A stretch of 64,000 nt of DNA from Sphaerisporangium viridialbum (GTDB taxonomy: Bacteria; Actinomycetota; Actinomycetes; Streptosporangiales; Streptosporangiaceae), in the NCBI RefSeq assembly GCF_049674955.1, contig NZ_CP187232.1, forward strand, positions 8,990,001 to 9,054,000, in the 5' to 3' direction. The notes under the pieces are model-generated. The model saw only the letters and a list, made by a program, of their open reading frames with translations, searched no databases and was not told the DNA's origin. Made by a program: the position numbers and the translations under genes. Positions 31,402-40,154 of the stretch are shown one piece after another (position 1 is the first letter of the stretch; each line of letters begins with the position of its first letter).

Positions 31402-31860
31402 TCAGAGGGAGACCTGCGGGAAGAGCTTGGTGAGCATGTCGGCGCACTGCCGCAGCTCCTCCTCGTCGAGCAGGTCGAGGAACTGCCCCCGGATGGCGCG
31501 AAGGTAGGTGGGGGTGGCCTCGGAGAGACGTTGGTCACCCGCTTTGGTCAGCACGGCGAACAGGCCCCTGGCGTCGCTCGCGCAGGCCTCGCGCTCGACC
31601 AGCCCGTCGCGCTGGAGGCGGTCGATGAGCCGCGTGAGCCCGCTGCGGGACAGCAGCACCCGCTCGGCCAGATCGTTCATGCGAAGCCGCCGGCCCGCGG
31701 TCTCGGAGAGCTGCAGCAGCACGTCGTAGGCGGCCGGCGCCAGATCGTGCCGGCTCAGCAGCTCACCCTCAAGGCTCCGGGTGATGTGAACCTGGGCCCG
31801 CTGGACCATGCGCCAGACGATGAGCTGCTGCGGAGTGATCTCCGCCGTCCTGGACGTCAC
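31402..31860 (-). CDS. MarR-family transcriptional regulator
   Basis: A 152-residue winged-helix regulator. RMNDLAERVLLSRSGLTRLIDRLQRDGLVERE (residues about 60-92, cited in parts) is the recognition-helix region, and the wing follows at SDARGLFAVLTKAGDQ. MarR proteins are dimeric repressors of efflux or stress genes released by small aromatic ligands; the target is not evident. It is convergent with DUF1003 and divergent from mrp, with 113 bp between them. Confidence 0.92.
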   Translation of the reverse strand: MTSRTAEITPQQLIVWRMVQRAQVHITRSLEGELLSRHDLAPAAYDVLLQLSETAGRRLRMNDLAERVLLSRSGLTRLIDRLQRDGLVEREACASDARGLFAVLTKAGDQRLSEATPTYLRAIRGQFLDLLDEEELRQCADMLTKLFPQVSL

Positions 31861-31973
31861 GCGGTCATCCTAGAAGGTTGCATAAACACATACACCTCCC
31901 TGTTGGAGTCTCTTGGCCCCTACCGGAGGGTCCGGAGTTCGTCGGATCGGTCCTGGGTTCGTAGCATGGATCC

Positions 31974-33113
31974 ATGGCACCAACCCCAGAATTGGTGACG
32001 GCCGCGTTGGCGACGGTCAACGACCCGGAGATCCGCCGGCCGATCACCGACCTTGACATGGTCAAGAGCGTCGATATCTCCCCCGATGGGGTGGTGCGAG
32101 TCGGGGTCTATCTGACCGTCGCGGGCTGCCCCATGCGTGACACCATCACCCGCGAGGTGACCGCCGCCGTCTCCAAGGTCGACGGCGTCACCGCCGTCCA
32201 CGTCGACCTCGACGTCATGAGCACCGAGCAGCGCAAGACCCTGCAGACCAAGCTGCGCGGCAACCGCGGGCCCGAGAAGGAGATCCCGTTCGCCAAGCCG
32301 GGCTCGCTGACCCGCGTCTTCGCGGTCGCCAGCGGCAAGGGCGGGGTCGGCAAGTCGTCGGTCACCGTGAACCTCGCGGCGTCGATGGCGGCGGCGGGTC
32401 TCAAGGTCGGCGTCCTGGACGCCGACATCTACGGCCACTCCATCCCCCGCATGCTGGGGGTGAGCGAGCGTCCGACCAAGGTCGAAGACATGATCATGCC
32501 GCCGGTGGCGCATGACATCAAGGTGATCTCGGTCGGCATGTTCAAGCCGCCGGGCAACGACCCGGTGGTGTGGCGCGGGCCGATGCTCGACCGGGCGCTG
32601 CACCAGTTCCTCGCCGACGTCTACTGGGGGGACCTCGACGTCCTCCTGATGGACCTGCCCCCGGGCACCGGCGACATCGCGATCTCGGTGGCGCAGCGCA
32701 TGCCGGGCGCGGAGATCCTGGTCGTGACCACCCCGCAGCAGGCCGCCGCTGAGGTCGCCGAGCGGGCGGGCTCCATCGCCACGCAGACCCACCAGCAGAT
32801 CGCCGGTGTCATCGAGAACATGGCGTGGCTGCCCTGTCCGCACTGCGACGAGCGCATCGCGGTCTTCGGGGAGGGCGGTGGCCAGAGCGTCGCCGACGGG
32901 CTGACCCGCACCCTCGGGTCCCGGGTGCCGCTGCTCGGCCAGGTGCCGATCGACCTGCGCCTGCGCGAGGGCGGCGACAACGGCAAGCCGCTCGTGCTCA
33001 CCGACCCCGACTCGCCCGCCGCGACCGAGCTCAGGAGGATCGCCGAGGGCCTGAGCAAGAAGTCGGGCAGCATCAAGGGCCTCCAGCTCGGGCTGTCCCC
33101 GTCCGGCCGCTGA
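31974..33113 (+). CDS. mrp: Mrp/ApbC-type iron-sulfur carrier ATPase
   Basis: A 379-residue cytosolic P-loop protein that binds and delivers Fe-S clusters. The N-terminal MIP18/DUF59 domain (residues 1-95) carries VAGCPMRDTI. The Walker A variant GKGGVGKSS near residue 122, DADIYGHSIPRMLG, and the C-terminal PCPHC cluster motif near residue 287 are all present. Actinobacterial Mrp proteins share this fusion. From memory, mrp lies near sigE and tatB in mycobacteria (Rv1229c), as here. Confidence 0.95.
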   Translation: MAPTPELVTAALATVNDPEIRRPITDLDMVKSVDISPDGVVRVGVYLTVAGCPMRDTITREVTAAVSKVDGVTAVHVDLDVMSTEQRKTLQTKLRGNRGPEKEIPFAKPGSLTRVFAVASGKGGVGKSSVTVNLAASMAAAGLKVGVLDADIYGHSIPRMLGVSERPTKVEDMIMPPVAHDIKVISVGMFKPPGNDPVVWRGPMLDRALHQFLADVYWGDLDVLLMDLPPGTGDIAISVAQRMPGAEILVVTTPQQAAAEVAERAGSIATQTHQQIAGVIENMAWLPCPHCDERIAVFGEGGGQSVADGLTRTLGSRVPLLGQVPIDLRLREGGDNGKPLVLTDPDSPAATELRRIAEGLSKKSGSIKGLQLGLSPSGR

Positions 33114-33130
33114 GCCTCGCCACGACACGA

Positions 33131-33166
33131 AAGAGGGGCCATCCCGGTGACGGGATGGCCCCTCTT
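33131..33166. terminator. bidirectional terminator between mrp and tatB
   Basis: AAGAGGGGCCATCCCG and CGGGATGGCCCCTCTT form a perfect 16-bp stem with loop GTGA, with outer CACGACA/TGTCGTG arms. It separates two convergent genes and can serve both. Confidence 0.93.
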
Positions 33167-33186
33167 CGCATGTCGTGCCCTGAGGG

Positions 33187-33558
33187 TCAGGTGGCCTCGG
33201 AGTCGTACGGCGGGATCTCGCCGTACCCCAGCTCGCCGACGCCCGCGGTGGCGTAGGAGTCGGCGGGATCGGAGTAGGACGGGCTGTGCTCGGTGGCGGG
33301 CCGGTTCCAGTCGTCCTCGAGATCCTGCAGGAGGTGCTTCCTGACGAAGTTCTTCGGGTGCAGGTCGGTGGGGTCGAAGTTCGCGAACTCGGGGCCGAGG
33401 TTGTCCTGCAGGTCGGTCTTCGCGTTGTTGGCCATCTGCCGGACCTGGCGCAACATGCGTCCCGCCTGGGAAGCCGCCTGCGGGAGCTTGTCGGGCCCGA
33501 AGACGAGCAGGGCGATGACCACTAGTGCCAAGACCTCAGGCCAGCCGAGTCCGAACAC
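33187..33558 (-). CDS. tatB: twin-arginine translocase subunit TatB
   Basis: A 123-residue membrane-anchored Tat component with the short N-terminal helix FGLGWPEVLALVVIALLVFGPDKLP, a hinge and an amphipathic helix (QAASQAGRMLRQVRQMANNAK), followed by a polar tail. The GP before the hinge and the lack of a TatA-type phenylalanine support TatB. AGGAGA lies 5 nt before the GTG start. It follows htrA, anti-sigma and sigE on the same strand, the arrangement known in mycobacteria and relatives, and so belongs to the envelope-stress locus. Confidence 0.93.
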   Translation of the reverse strand: MFGLGWPEVLALVVIALLVFGPDKLPQAASQAGRMLRQVRQMANNAKTDLQDNLGPEFANFDPTDLHPKNFVRKHLLQDLEDDWNRPATEHSPSYSDPADSYATAGVGELGYGEIPPYDSEAT

Positions 33559-33591
33559 GGTGATCTCCTACGCTCTCCTACGCCGATGCCT

Positions 33592-33617
33592 GCTGTTGAC
33601 CGGGACCGTCCAACAGC
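33592..33617 (-). terminator. hairpin between htrA and tatB
   Basis: GCTGTTG and CAACAGC form a 7-bp stem around a 12-nt loop in the 120-bp gap between the htrA stop and the tatB start. It may be a weak terminator or part of the tatB leader. Confidence 0.4.
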
Positions 33618-33678
33618 GACCTGGCTACGTCCAGACTAGTACCCCGGTCCGGCAATGGGCACCAAACAGGACACCTGA

Positions 33679-35286
33679 TCACGACGGCTGCGGCGTGGGG
33701 ACCGGAACCGCGTCGATGATTACGGTGGCGGTGTTGTCCTGTCCACCACGCTGGTACTTGACGGTCACCTTGTCGCCGGGCGCCTTGCTCCTGATCGTGA
33801 CGATCAGCTCGGACGGCTGGGTCATGGGGGTGCCGTCGATCTCCAGGATGATGTCGCCCGCCTTGAGCCCCGCCTTGTCGGCCGGGCCTCCGGGGATCAC
33901 CGGCTCCTGCCCCTGCTGCGTGGCGGTGGCGATGCGGACGCCGTCACCCTGGTAGTTCTCGTCGAGCTGGACGCCGATGCGGGACTTCTTGGCCGTGCCC
34001 GTGGTGACCAGCTCTTCGGCGACACGCCGCACGTGGTTGACCGGGATGGAGAAGCCCAGCCCGATGCTGCCGCTCTGGGCGCCGAACGAGCTGTTGCCGA
34101 GCGTCGCGATGGCGGAGTTGACGCCGATCACCTCGCCGGCGGCGTTCACCAGCGGGCCGCCGGAGTTGCCGGGGTTGATCGCCGCGTCGGTCTGGATGGC
34201 GTTGATGAACGACGACTCGGACCCGCTCTCGCCGCCCGCGGTCACGGGACGGTTCAGCGAGCTGACGATGCCCGTCGTCACGGTGCCGGTGAGCCCGAGC
34301 GGCGAGCCGATCGCGATCACGGGGTCGCCCACGACCACCCGGTCGGAGTTGCCCAGGGTGATCTCGGGGGCGCCGAAGGTCTGGTCGGGCTTGACGACCG
34401 CGATGTCGGAGCTCGGGTCGCGCCCGACGATCTTGCCGGTGGTGGACTTCTTGGTGCTGAACGTCACCTTGATGTTGCCGGTCAGCGCCGCCGCGGCCAC
34501 CACGTGGTTGTTCGTGACGATGTAGCCGCCCTTGATCAGGAAGCCGGAGCCGGTGCCCGCCTCGCTGTTGCCCTTCACGTCGAGCGAGACCACGCTCGGC
34601 AGGACCTTCGAGGCGACGCCCGCCACCGAGTCGGGCGCGCGGTTGACGATCGCGCCGGTCGGCGTGCCGAGGCTGTAGGAGGGGTCGGTTCCTGAGCCGC
34701 TGCGGGTGAGCAGGTAGGTGCCGACGCTTCCGGCCGTCGAGGCCACCAGGGCGATCACGACGGCGAGCACCGCGAGGACGCCGGTCTTCGGCGCACGTGC
34801 TCCGGCCGGCTCCGCGCGGGGAGCACCGGGCGGCGGGGCCCAGCCCGGGCCCATGCCGAAGGGGTTGACCGGAGGAGGCGGCGGGGTCGGCCCGTAGGGG
34901 CCGCCGGGCGAGGGCGGGAGCGGCCCGCCGGACGGGTTGCCCCAGCCGGACGCCCCCTCGTCGCCACCGTGGCGCGGCGCGTCGGCCGCGAACGGAATGG
35001 GCCCGGTGCCGTCGCCGCCGAAGGGGTCGCGCCCCGCGTCGGCGGGTGCGAACGGATCGCGGCCCGCCGGTGTGAAGGGATCGTGCCCTCCGCCACTGGC
35101 CGCGAAGGGGTTGGGCCCGGTGAACGCGTCGGGACCGCTCGCGGGCCACCCCTCGGAGGCGGGCAGGAACTCGGGTCTCACGCGCATCCCGCTGGAGCCT
35201 GGGGCCCCCGACGCCGAGCCTTCCCGGGAATGCTGGGAGGGAGTGGCCACGTCCCCTGAATCGAAGGTACGTGTCTCGTCGGTCAT
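33679..35286 (-). CDS. htrA: HtrA/DegP-like membrane-anchored serine protease
   Basis: A 535-residue S1C protease for envelope protein quality control. Residues 1-165 are a Pro/Gly-rich cytoplasmic region with ADxGRDPF-type repeats. A membrane anchor follows near residue 170 (VLAVLAVVIALVASTAG), then the chymotrypsin-like domain with the triad in TNNHVV (His), SSDIAVV (Asp) and GNSGGP (Ser). A C-terminal PDZ domain (KAGDIILEIDGTPM) ends the protein. ATG at 35286 is preferred to 35313. It lies downstream of sigE and its anti-sigma gene, like mycobacterial htrA-type proteases, and is a likely SigE target. Confidence 0.93.
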   Translation of the reverse strand: MTDETRTFDSGDVATPSQHSREGSASGAPGSSGMRVRPEFLPASEGWPASGPDAFTGPNPFAASGGGHDPFTPAGRDPFAPADAGRDPFGGDGTGPIPFAADAPRHGGDEGASGWGNPSGGPLPPSPGGPYGPTPPPPPVNPFGMGPGWAPPPGAPRAEPAGARAPKTGVLAVLAVVIALVASTAGSVGTYLLTRSGSGTDPSYSLGTPTGAIVNRAPDSVAGVASKVLPSVVSLDVKGNSEAGTGSGFLIKGGYIVTNNHVVAAAALTGNIKVTFSTKKSTTGKIVGRDPSSDIAVVKPDQTFGAPEITLGNSDRVVVGDPVIAIGSPLGLTGTVTTGIVSSLNRPVTAGGESGSESSFINAIQTDAAINPGNSGGPLVNAAGEVIGVNSAIATLGNSSFGAQSGSIGLGFSIPVNHVRRVAEELVTTGTAKKSRIGVQLDENYQGDGVRIATATQQGQEPVIPGGPADKAGLKAGDIILEIDGTPMTQPSELIVTIRSKAPGDKVTVKYQRGGQDNTATVIIDAVPVPTPQPS

Positions 35287-35458
35287 CGAACGCTCACTCC
35301 CGAGGCCAGTCAACGTGGGCTACGCCAGATTCTCGCTCGGACCCCATACGAGCGCCGTAAGCCCGCACAGGGTCCATCCGATCGTATGCCCGCATCGGCG
35401 CGAACGGCACGGACGGGTGAAGTGACGCCCCGTGTCCCGTTCAGGGTGGCCGAACAGC

Positions 35459-35986
35459 TCAGGGTTGCCGGGAAGTCGTGCCCGCGCGCCCCGGCAGGAC
35501 CTGGCCGGCCGGAGTGGTGGCGCGGTGCTGGTTGGCGAACATCTCGACCGGCGGGGCCGACGGCCTGCTGTCGGCGCCTCCGACCATGAACAGCGTGCCG
35601 AGCGCGACGGCGGCCGACGCGACGCCGACCGCCACATAACCCGCCCGGCGGTTGCCCCCCGAACGTCCCGGCCCCGCGAACCCGCCGGTGCGCCGCGGCC
35701 TGTTGTCGATCGGAGCGCTGGTCAGAGAGTAGGTCGGGTTCGGAAACGGGCGCACCCGCGGCGGGAGCGGCCCGCCGGGCTCGGACATGCGCAGAAGGGA
35801 CATCGTGAGGTCCGCCGGAACGGCGGGCGGGTCGAGTGATCGAAGACGGCTCTTGAGCGCCCGGATCGCATCGAGCTCGGCGCGGCAGTCCGCGCAGAAC
35901 GTCAGATGCGCCAGAGCGCGTTCTCGCTCGGCGTGACCAAGCTCACCGTCAATGAGCGCGGAAGCGCGCTCTCCGAGATGGCTCAT
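35459..35986 (-). CDS. ZAS-type anti-sigma factor (RseA-like)
   Basis: A 175-residue partner of SigE. The N-terminal zinc anti-sigma domain carries HLTFCADC (HxxxCxxC) with an upstream His near residue 3. Then comes a Pro/Arg linker and one membrane helix (YVAVGVASAAVALGTLFMVG) with a short outer tail. It should hold SigE at the membrane or in the cytoplasm and release it under envelope or redox stress. Its start overlaps the sigE stop by 4 bp (ATGA), giving translational coupling. Confidence 0.9.
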   Translation of the reverse strand: MSHLGERASALIDGELGHAERERALAHLTFCADCRAELDAIRALKSRLRSLDPPAVPADLTMSLLRMSEPGGPLPPRVRPFPNPTYSLTSAPIDNRPRRTGGFAGPGRSGGNRRAGYVAVGVASAAVALGTLFMVGGADSRPSAPPVEMFANQHRATTPAGQVLPGRAGTTSRQP

Positions 35987-36642
35987 GCTCCCTCCCTGCT
36001 AACGGTCGGGGGGAGTTCGTCGCGACGGGGTGCCCGGTGCTCGAGTGCCTCCCGCAACTGGCTGCGACCGCGATGGATTCGGCTGCGAACGGTGCCCAGC
36101 TTGACGCCGAGCGTCGCCGCGATCTCCTCGTAGGACAGGCCCTCGATGTCGCACAGCACCACGGCCGCGCGGAACTCGGGCTGGAGCGCGTCCAGAGCCG
36201 CCTGGATGTCGGGCTCCAGCTGGGAGTCGTCGAACACCTGGGCGGGTGAGGGCTCACGCCCGCGCAGACGCTCGGCGGCGTCGTCGCCGAGCCCCTCGAA
36301 CCGGATGCGCTGCCTGCGCCGCGCCATGTCCAGGAAGAGGTTCGTGGTGATGCGGTGAAGCCAGCCCTCGAAGGTTCCAGGGGTGTAGCTGGACAGCGAG
36401 CGGAACACCCGGACGAAGACCTCCTGCGTGAGGTCCTCGGCGTCGTGGATGTTGCCGGTCAGCCTGTAGGCCAGCCGGTAGACGCGCGCCGAATGGTCGC
36501 GGACGACCTCCTCCCATGTCGGAGGTGTCCAGCCTCCATCGGGCAGCCGGGGGTCTCCCCCCGGGAACGCGCTATCGGGAGTATCAGCCTGGTGGTAGTC
36601 GTCCACCAGCACTCCTCTCTCCGGGACCACCGCTACAGCCAT
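35983..36642 (-). CDS. sigE: ECF sigma factor SigE
   Basis: A 219-residue extracytoplasmic-function sigma factor. Region 2 is VYRLAYRLTGNIHDAEDLTQEVFVRVF, with GTFEGWLHRITTNLFLDMARRR. Region 4 is FRAAVVLCDIEGLSYEEIAATLGVKLGTVRSRIHRGR (both cited in parts). Gene order with the ZAS anti-sigma, htrA and tatB genes is that of mycobacterial sigE. ATG at 36642 gives a usual N-terminus; the longer reading to 36738 runs through promoter sequence. An inverted TGAAC/GTTCA repeat in the promoter may mark autoregulation. Confidence 0.93.
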   Translation of the reverse strand: MAVAVVPERGVLVDDYHQADTPDSAFPGGDPRLPDGGWTPPTWEEVVRDHSARVYRLAYRLTGNIHDAEDLTQEVFVRVFRSLSSYTPGTFEGWLHRITTNLFLDMARRRQRIRFEGLGDDAAERLRGREPSPAQVFDDSQLEPDIQAALDALQPEFRAAVVLCDIEGLSYEEIAATLGVKLGTVRSRIHRGRSQLREALEHRAPRRDELPPTVSREGA

Positions 36643-36711
36643 AGTGCCTGCTTTCGTCCCTTCCTGCGTACCCACGAGCCAACGAGGCCGGACTGTGTTC
36701 TTTGCCGCCCG

Positions 36712-36728
36712 TGAACAAAGGTCGTTCA
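36712..36728. promoter_or_regulatory. inverted repeat in the sigE / O-methyltransferase promoter
   Basis: TGAAC-AAAGGTC-GTTCA is a perfect 5-bp inverted repeat. On the sigE strand a GAAC lies in a position that could be an ECF-type -35 element (GAAC with a downstream CG-rich -10). It may be an operator or the sigE promoter. Confidence 0.35.
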
Positions 36729-36830
36729 AAGCGTGCAACGTACCCGTTGTGGCGTGAGTTCCCGTTCGGCCCCGACTCCCCTAGGCTGCGACCAATACGT
36801 GCGTACGGCGAAGGCGGGGAGGAGAGGCCG

Positions 36831-37481
36831 ATGGCCCCGACGCCGACAAATCCGGTGGAGGCCACGCTGGCCTACGCGGAGGAGTTCCATCCCGAAGACG
36901 AGGTGCTGCTCGCCGCGAGGCGGCGTGGCATCGAGGTGGGAGCCGTTCCCATCCTGCCCGGCGGCGGCGCGGCGCTGTGCTTCATGGCGACGGCGATCAG
37001 CGCGAGGTCCGTGGTCGAGGTCGGCACCGGATGCGGTGTCTCGGGACTGTGGCTGCTGCGCGGCATGCGGCCGGACGGCACGCTGACCAGCGTCGACGTC
37101 GAGCCCGAGCACCAGCGGCTGGCCCGCCAGGCCTTCGCGGAGGCGGGGTTCTCCGGCAGCAAGATCCGCCTGATCGGCGGGCGCGCGCTGGACGTGCTCC
37201 CCCGGCTCGCCGACGGCGGGTACGACCTGGTGTTCTGCGACGCCGCCAAGCTGGAGTACGGCGACTACCTGGCCGAGGCGGTGCGCCTGCTGCGCCTCGG
37301 TGGCATCGTCGCCTTCGACAACGCGCTGTGGCACAACCGGGTGGCCGACCCGGCGCAGCGCGATCCGGAGACCGTCGCGATCCGCGAGCTCGGCAAGCTC
37401 ATCAAGGCCGACGAGCGGCTGCGGGCCTTGATGATGCCCCTGGGCGACGGCCTCCTCGCCGCAATCAAGATCGCGAACTAG
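36831..37481 (+). CDS. O-methyltransferase
   Basis: A 216-residue class I SAM-dependent methyltransferase of the caffeoyl-CoA/catechol O-MT type. Motif I is VVEVGTGCGVSGLWLL near residue 60, SVDVEPEHQRLARQAF binds the SAM ribose, and the metal-binding Asp lies in DLVFCDAAKLEYGDYL. GGGGAGGAGAGG precedes the ATG. The gene is divergent from sigE, as is Rv1220c in M. tuberculosis (from memory). The substrate is unknown. The last 17 bp overlap the convergent pepA gene. Confidence 0.9.
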   Translation: MAPTPTNPVEATLAYAEEFHPEDEVLLAARRRGIEVGAVPILPGGGAALCFMATAISARSVVEVGTGCGVSGLWLLRGMRPDGTLTSVDVEPEHQRLARQAFAEAGFSGSKIRLIGGRALDVLPRLADGGYDLVFCDAAKLEYGDYLAEAVRLLRLGGIVAFDNALWHNRVADPAQRDPETVAIRELGKLIKADERLRALMMPLGDGLLAAIKIAN

Positions 37482-38910
37482 GGGCCGCGAGCCACTCCAG
37501 CAGCAGGCGGGTGCCGAACCCGGTGGCGCCCTTGGTCAGGATGCCGTCGTCGGTGGTGCTGCGGGACACTCCCGCGATGTCGAGGTGGGCCCAGCGCCGC
37601 CCGCCGGCGAACTCCCGCAGGAACAGGGCCGCGGTGACGGCGCCCGCGCCGTAGGTGCCCTCGGCGTCGACGTTGGACAGGTCGGCCACCTGGGAGTCGA
37701 GCGCCGGCCGGTAGTCCTCGATCAGTGGCATGCGCCACAGGGGGTCGCCGGAGGCCGTGCCCGCCTCGATCAGCTCCTTGGCCAGGTCGTCGCTGGTGGA
37801 GAAGACCGCCCCGATGTCGCGCCCGAGGGCGATGCCGATGGCCCCGGTGAGCGTGGCGAGGTCGACCACGGTGTCCGGGTCGAGGACGTCGTCCGCGTAC
37901 GCCAGCGCGTCGGCGAGCACCAGCCTGCCCTCGGCGTCGGTGTTGAGCACCTCGACGGTGCGGCCGCCGTAGTGCGTGATCACGTCGCCCGGCCGCTGGG
38001 CCGTGCCGGAGGGCATGTTCTCCGCGGCGGCGACCAGACCGGTCACGCGGGTGCGCACGCCCAGCTCGCGCAGCGCGCCAAGGACGGCGATCACCACCGC
38101 GCCGCCCGCCATGTCGGTCTTCATGAACTTCATGCCGTCCGTGGGCTTGAGCGACAGGCCGCCGCTGTCGAACGTGATGCCCTTGCCCACCAGCACGATG
38201 TGGGTGCCGTCGGCGTCCTCCGGCTCGTACGAGAGCTGGATGAGGCGGGGCGGGCTCGCCGACCCCTGCCCGACCGCGATGAGGCCCCCGAAGCCGCTCG
38301 CGGCGAGCTCGTCGGACGCCCAGACCTTGGAGGTCAGGCCCGAGCGCTCGGCGACCTCGACGGCCCTGTCGGCCAGCCAGGCCGGGGTCTTCTCCGAGGA
38401 CGGGATGTTGGACAGGTCGCGGGCCACGGCCGTGGCGCGGGCGATCACCTCGGCGCGGACGATGGCCGGCCGGGCCTCCTCCGGCCCCGAGAAGCGGATC
38501 TCCTCGACGGCGTTGGTGCGGGTGGCGCCGATCCTCATGGTGTAGGAGGCGAGAAGGGCGCCTTCGGCCAGGGCCGACCACCCTCGCTCTCCGGCGTCGC
38601 GCGGGAGGGTGATGTCGATCGAGCGCCGTCCCTTGGCGCGCCGCGCGACGGCGGCGCCCGCCTTCCGCAACGCGCGGGGAGTGCCGTCGCCGATGCCGTA
38701 GAGCAGCACCCGCCGTACGGTCGCCCCGTGCGCCACGGGCACCTCCACGACCTCGCCCGGCTCGCCCTTGGACTCGTGGTGGGCCAGGAGCGCGGGAACC
38801 GGCACGGGAAGATGCACGTCCGCGGACAGGTCGCTACGGAAGGGGACGGCGAGCAGATCGGCGTCCTGCGCCGGGGGGTCGATGAATCGCAGCGCGGTCT
38901 CAATTGGCAT
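37465..38910 (-). CDS. pepA: leucyl aminopeptidase (M17)
   Basis: A 481-residue hexameric dizinc aminopeptidase. The signature NTDAEGRLVLADAL lies near residue 330, with the metal- and Lys-containing VGKGITFDSGGLSLKP near residue 255 and MKTDMAGGA near residue 275. It releases N-terminal residues during peptide turnover in the cytoplasm. GGGGAGG with 6 nt spacing fixes the ATG at 38910. Confidence 0.95.
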   Translation of the reverse strand: MPIETALRFIDPPAQDADLLAVPFRSDLSADVHLPVPVPALLAHHESKGEPGEVVEVPVAHGATVRRVLLYGIGDGTPRALRKAGAAVARRAKGRRSIDITLPRDAGERGWSALAEGALLASYTMRIGATRTNAVEEIRFSGPEEARPAIVRAEVIARATAVARDLSNIPSSEKTPAWLADRAVEVAERSGLTSKVWASDELAASGFGGLIAVGQGSASPPRLIQLSYEPEDADGTHIVLVGKGITFDSGGLSLKPTDGMKFMKTDMAGGAVVIAVLGALRELGVRTRVTGLVAAAENMPSGTAQRPGDVITHYGGRTVEVLNTDAEGRLVLADALAYADDVLDPDTVVDLATLTGAIGIALGRDIGAVFSTSDDLAKELIEAGTASGDPLWRMPLIEDYRPALDSQVADLSNVDAEGTYGAGAVTAALFLREFAGGRRWAHLDIAGVSRSTTDDGILTKGATGFGTRLLLEWLAAPSSRS

Positions 38911-39017
38911 GGTGGTCCTCCCCTGCCTGGATGTGCGACAGCCCCGGCATGGGGGCATGCGGCCCGGCCGCCGGGGCCGTCAAGTCGCCTGTGTCGGTGG
39001 GTTGTGTCAGGGGTATG

Positions 39018-39185
39018 TCAGCCGACGACGTTCTTCAGAGCGTCGCCAAGGGCTCTGGCCTCGTCTGGTGAGAGCTCGACGACGAGTCGACCGCCACCCT
39101 CGAGAGGGACCCGCATGACAATGCCCCGTCCTTCCTTGGTGACCTCCAGCGGACCGTCGCCGGTCCGCGGCTTCATCGCCGCCAT
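39018..39185 (-). CDS. DUF3117 domain-containing protein
   Basis: A 55-residue protein (MAAMKPRTGDGPLEVTKEGR...VPLEGGGRLVVELSPDEA...LKNVVG) matching the DUF3117 family exactly in length. It is highly conserved in actinobacteria (Rv1211-like in M. tuberculosis, from memory), and its function is unknown. It lies just upstream of pepA on the same strand, with a GC-rich inverted repeat (38961-38978) in between. Confidence 0.9.
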   Translation of the reverse strand: MAAMKPRTGDGPLEVTKEGRGIVMRVPLEGGGRLVVELSPDEARALGDALKNVVG

Positions 39186-39365
39186 GCGTGTATCCCTTCC
39201 TGCCTCGGCCTGCGCGATGCCGGTACGCGCCTGTCCGCGCCCGGCCGCCCGCCGCTTTCACGTCTTCTGTGACGTCCCATTATCCCGCCTCGCGAGCGCG
39301 CATGGGTAACGATCTCCTCCCAGAATGCGTTGTCCGGGGCCCTTGCGCCGATCAAACTGGTCTAT

Positions 39366-40154
39366 GTGAACGCCCGCGCCGCGCTTTTCGACCTCTACGG
39401 AGACCACCTGCGCATCCGTGCCGGAAGAGCGTCCGTGGCCGCCCTGGTAAGGCTTCTCGCCCCTCTGGACATCGCCGCGCCCGCCGTCCGCACCGCGATC
39501 TCGCGCATGGTCCGGCAGGACTGGCTCGCGCCTGTGCGGCTCCCTCAGGGGCCCGGGTACGCGCTGACGCCCAAGAGCGTCCGGCGCCTCGACGAGACCG
39601 CCTTGCGCGTCTACCGCACCGGGTCGGCCCCGTGGCCGGGGCGCTGGCACGTGCTCGTCTTCCAGCCCGTACGCCGGCGGGGGACGCGCGAGCGGCTGCG
39701 CGCCGACCTGTCCTTCCTCGGCTACGCCCCCCTGTCGGAGACCACCTGGATCGGGCTGAGGCCCTCCCCCGAGCTGGACGCCCTGCTGGACGACCAGGGG
39801 GTGCCCGCCGACCGGTTCGAGAGCACCCTCGACGGCGACCCCCGCGAGCTGGTCGCCCGCGCGTGGGACCTTCGCGCCATAGCCCGGGCCTATGAGGAGT
39901 GGATGCACCAGGCCGCGGACCTCGTCGGCGCCCTGGCCCCCGACGCCCCCGGCGACCGGGTCTTCGCCGCCCGTAGCAGACTGGTCCACGGGTGGCGCAA
40001 CTTCCTGTTCCGCGATCCGGGCCTTCCGCCCGAGCTCCTGCCCGCGGCCTGGCCCGGAGACCAGGCACGCGCCTATTTCGAGCACGAGGCCGCCCGGCTG
40101 CTGCCGGCGGCGGCCGCCTTCGTCGACCGTAACCTGGACAAGGGAGTCCACTGA
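39366..40154 (+). CDS. paaX: PaaX-family transcriptional regulator
   Basis: A 262-residue GntR/PaaX-type repressor. It has the N-terminal winged helix NARAALFDLYGDHLRIR...APAVRTAISRMVRQDWL and the family central domain LVFQPVRRRGTRERLRADL. PaaX proteins repress phenylacetate catabolism genes and respond to phenylacetyl-CoA. GTG at 39366 gives the usual NARxALFDLYG start. Its TGA overlaps the ATG of the next gene, a PaaG-like isomerase/hydratase, which supports a phenylacetyl-CoA-related role. Confidence 0.88.
   Translation: MNARAALFDLYGDHLRIRAGRASVAALVRLLAPLDIAAPAVRTAISRMVRQDWLAPVRLPQGPGYALTPKSVRRLDETALRVYRTGSAPWPGRWHVLVFQPVRRRGTRERLRADLSFLGYAPLSETTWIGLRPSPELDALLDDQGVPADRFESTLDGDPRELVARAWDLRAIARAYEEWMHQAADLVGALAPDAPGDRVFAARSRLVHGWRNFLFRDPGLPPELLPAAWPGDQARAYFEHEAARLLPAAAAFVDRNLDKGVH

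Noticed and set aside
31877..31895. MarR operator (TTGCAT...ATACAC)
   Set aside because: The inverted match is imperfect and short.
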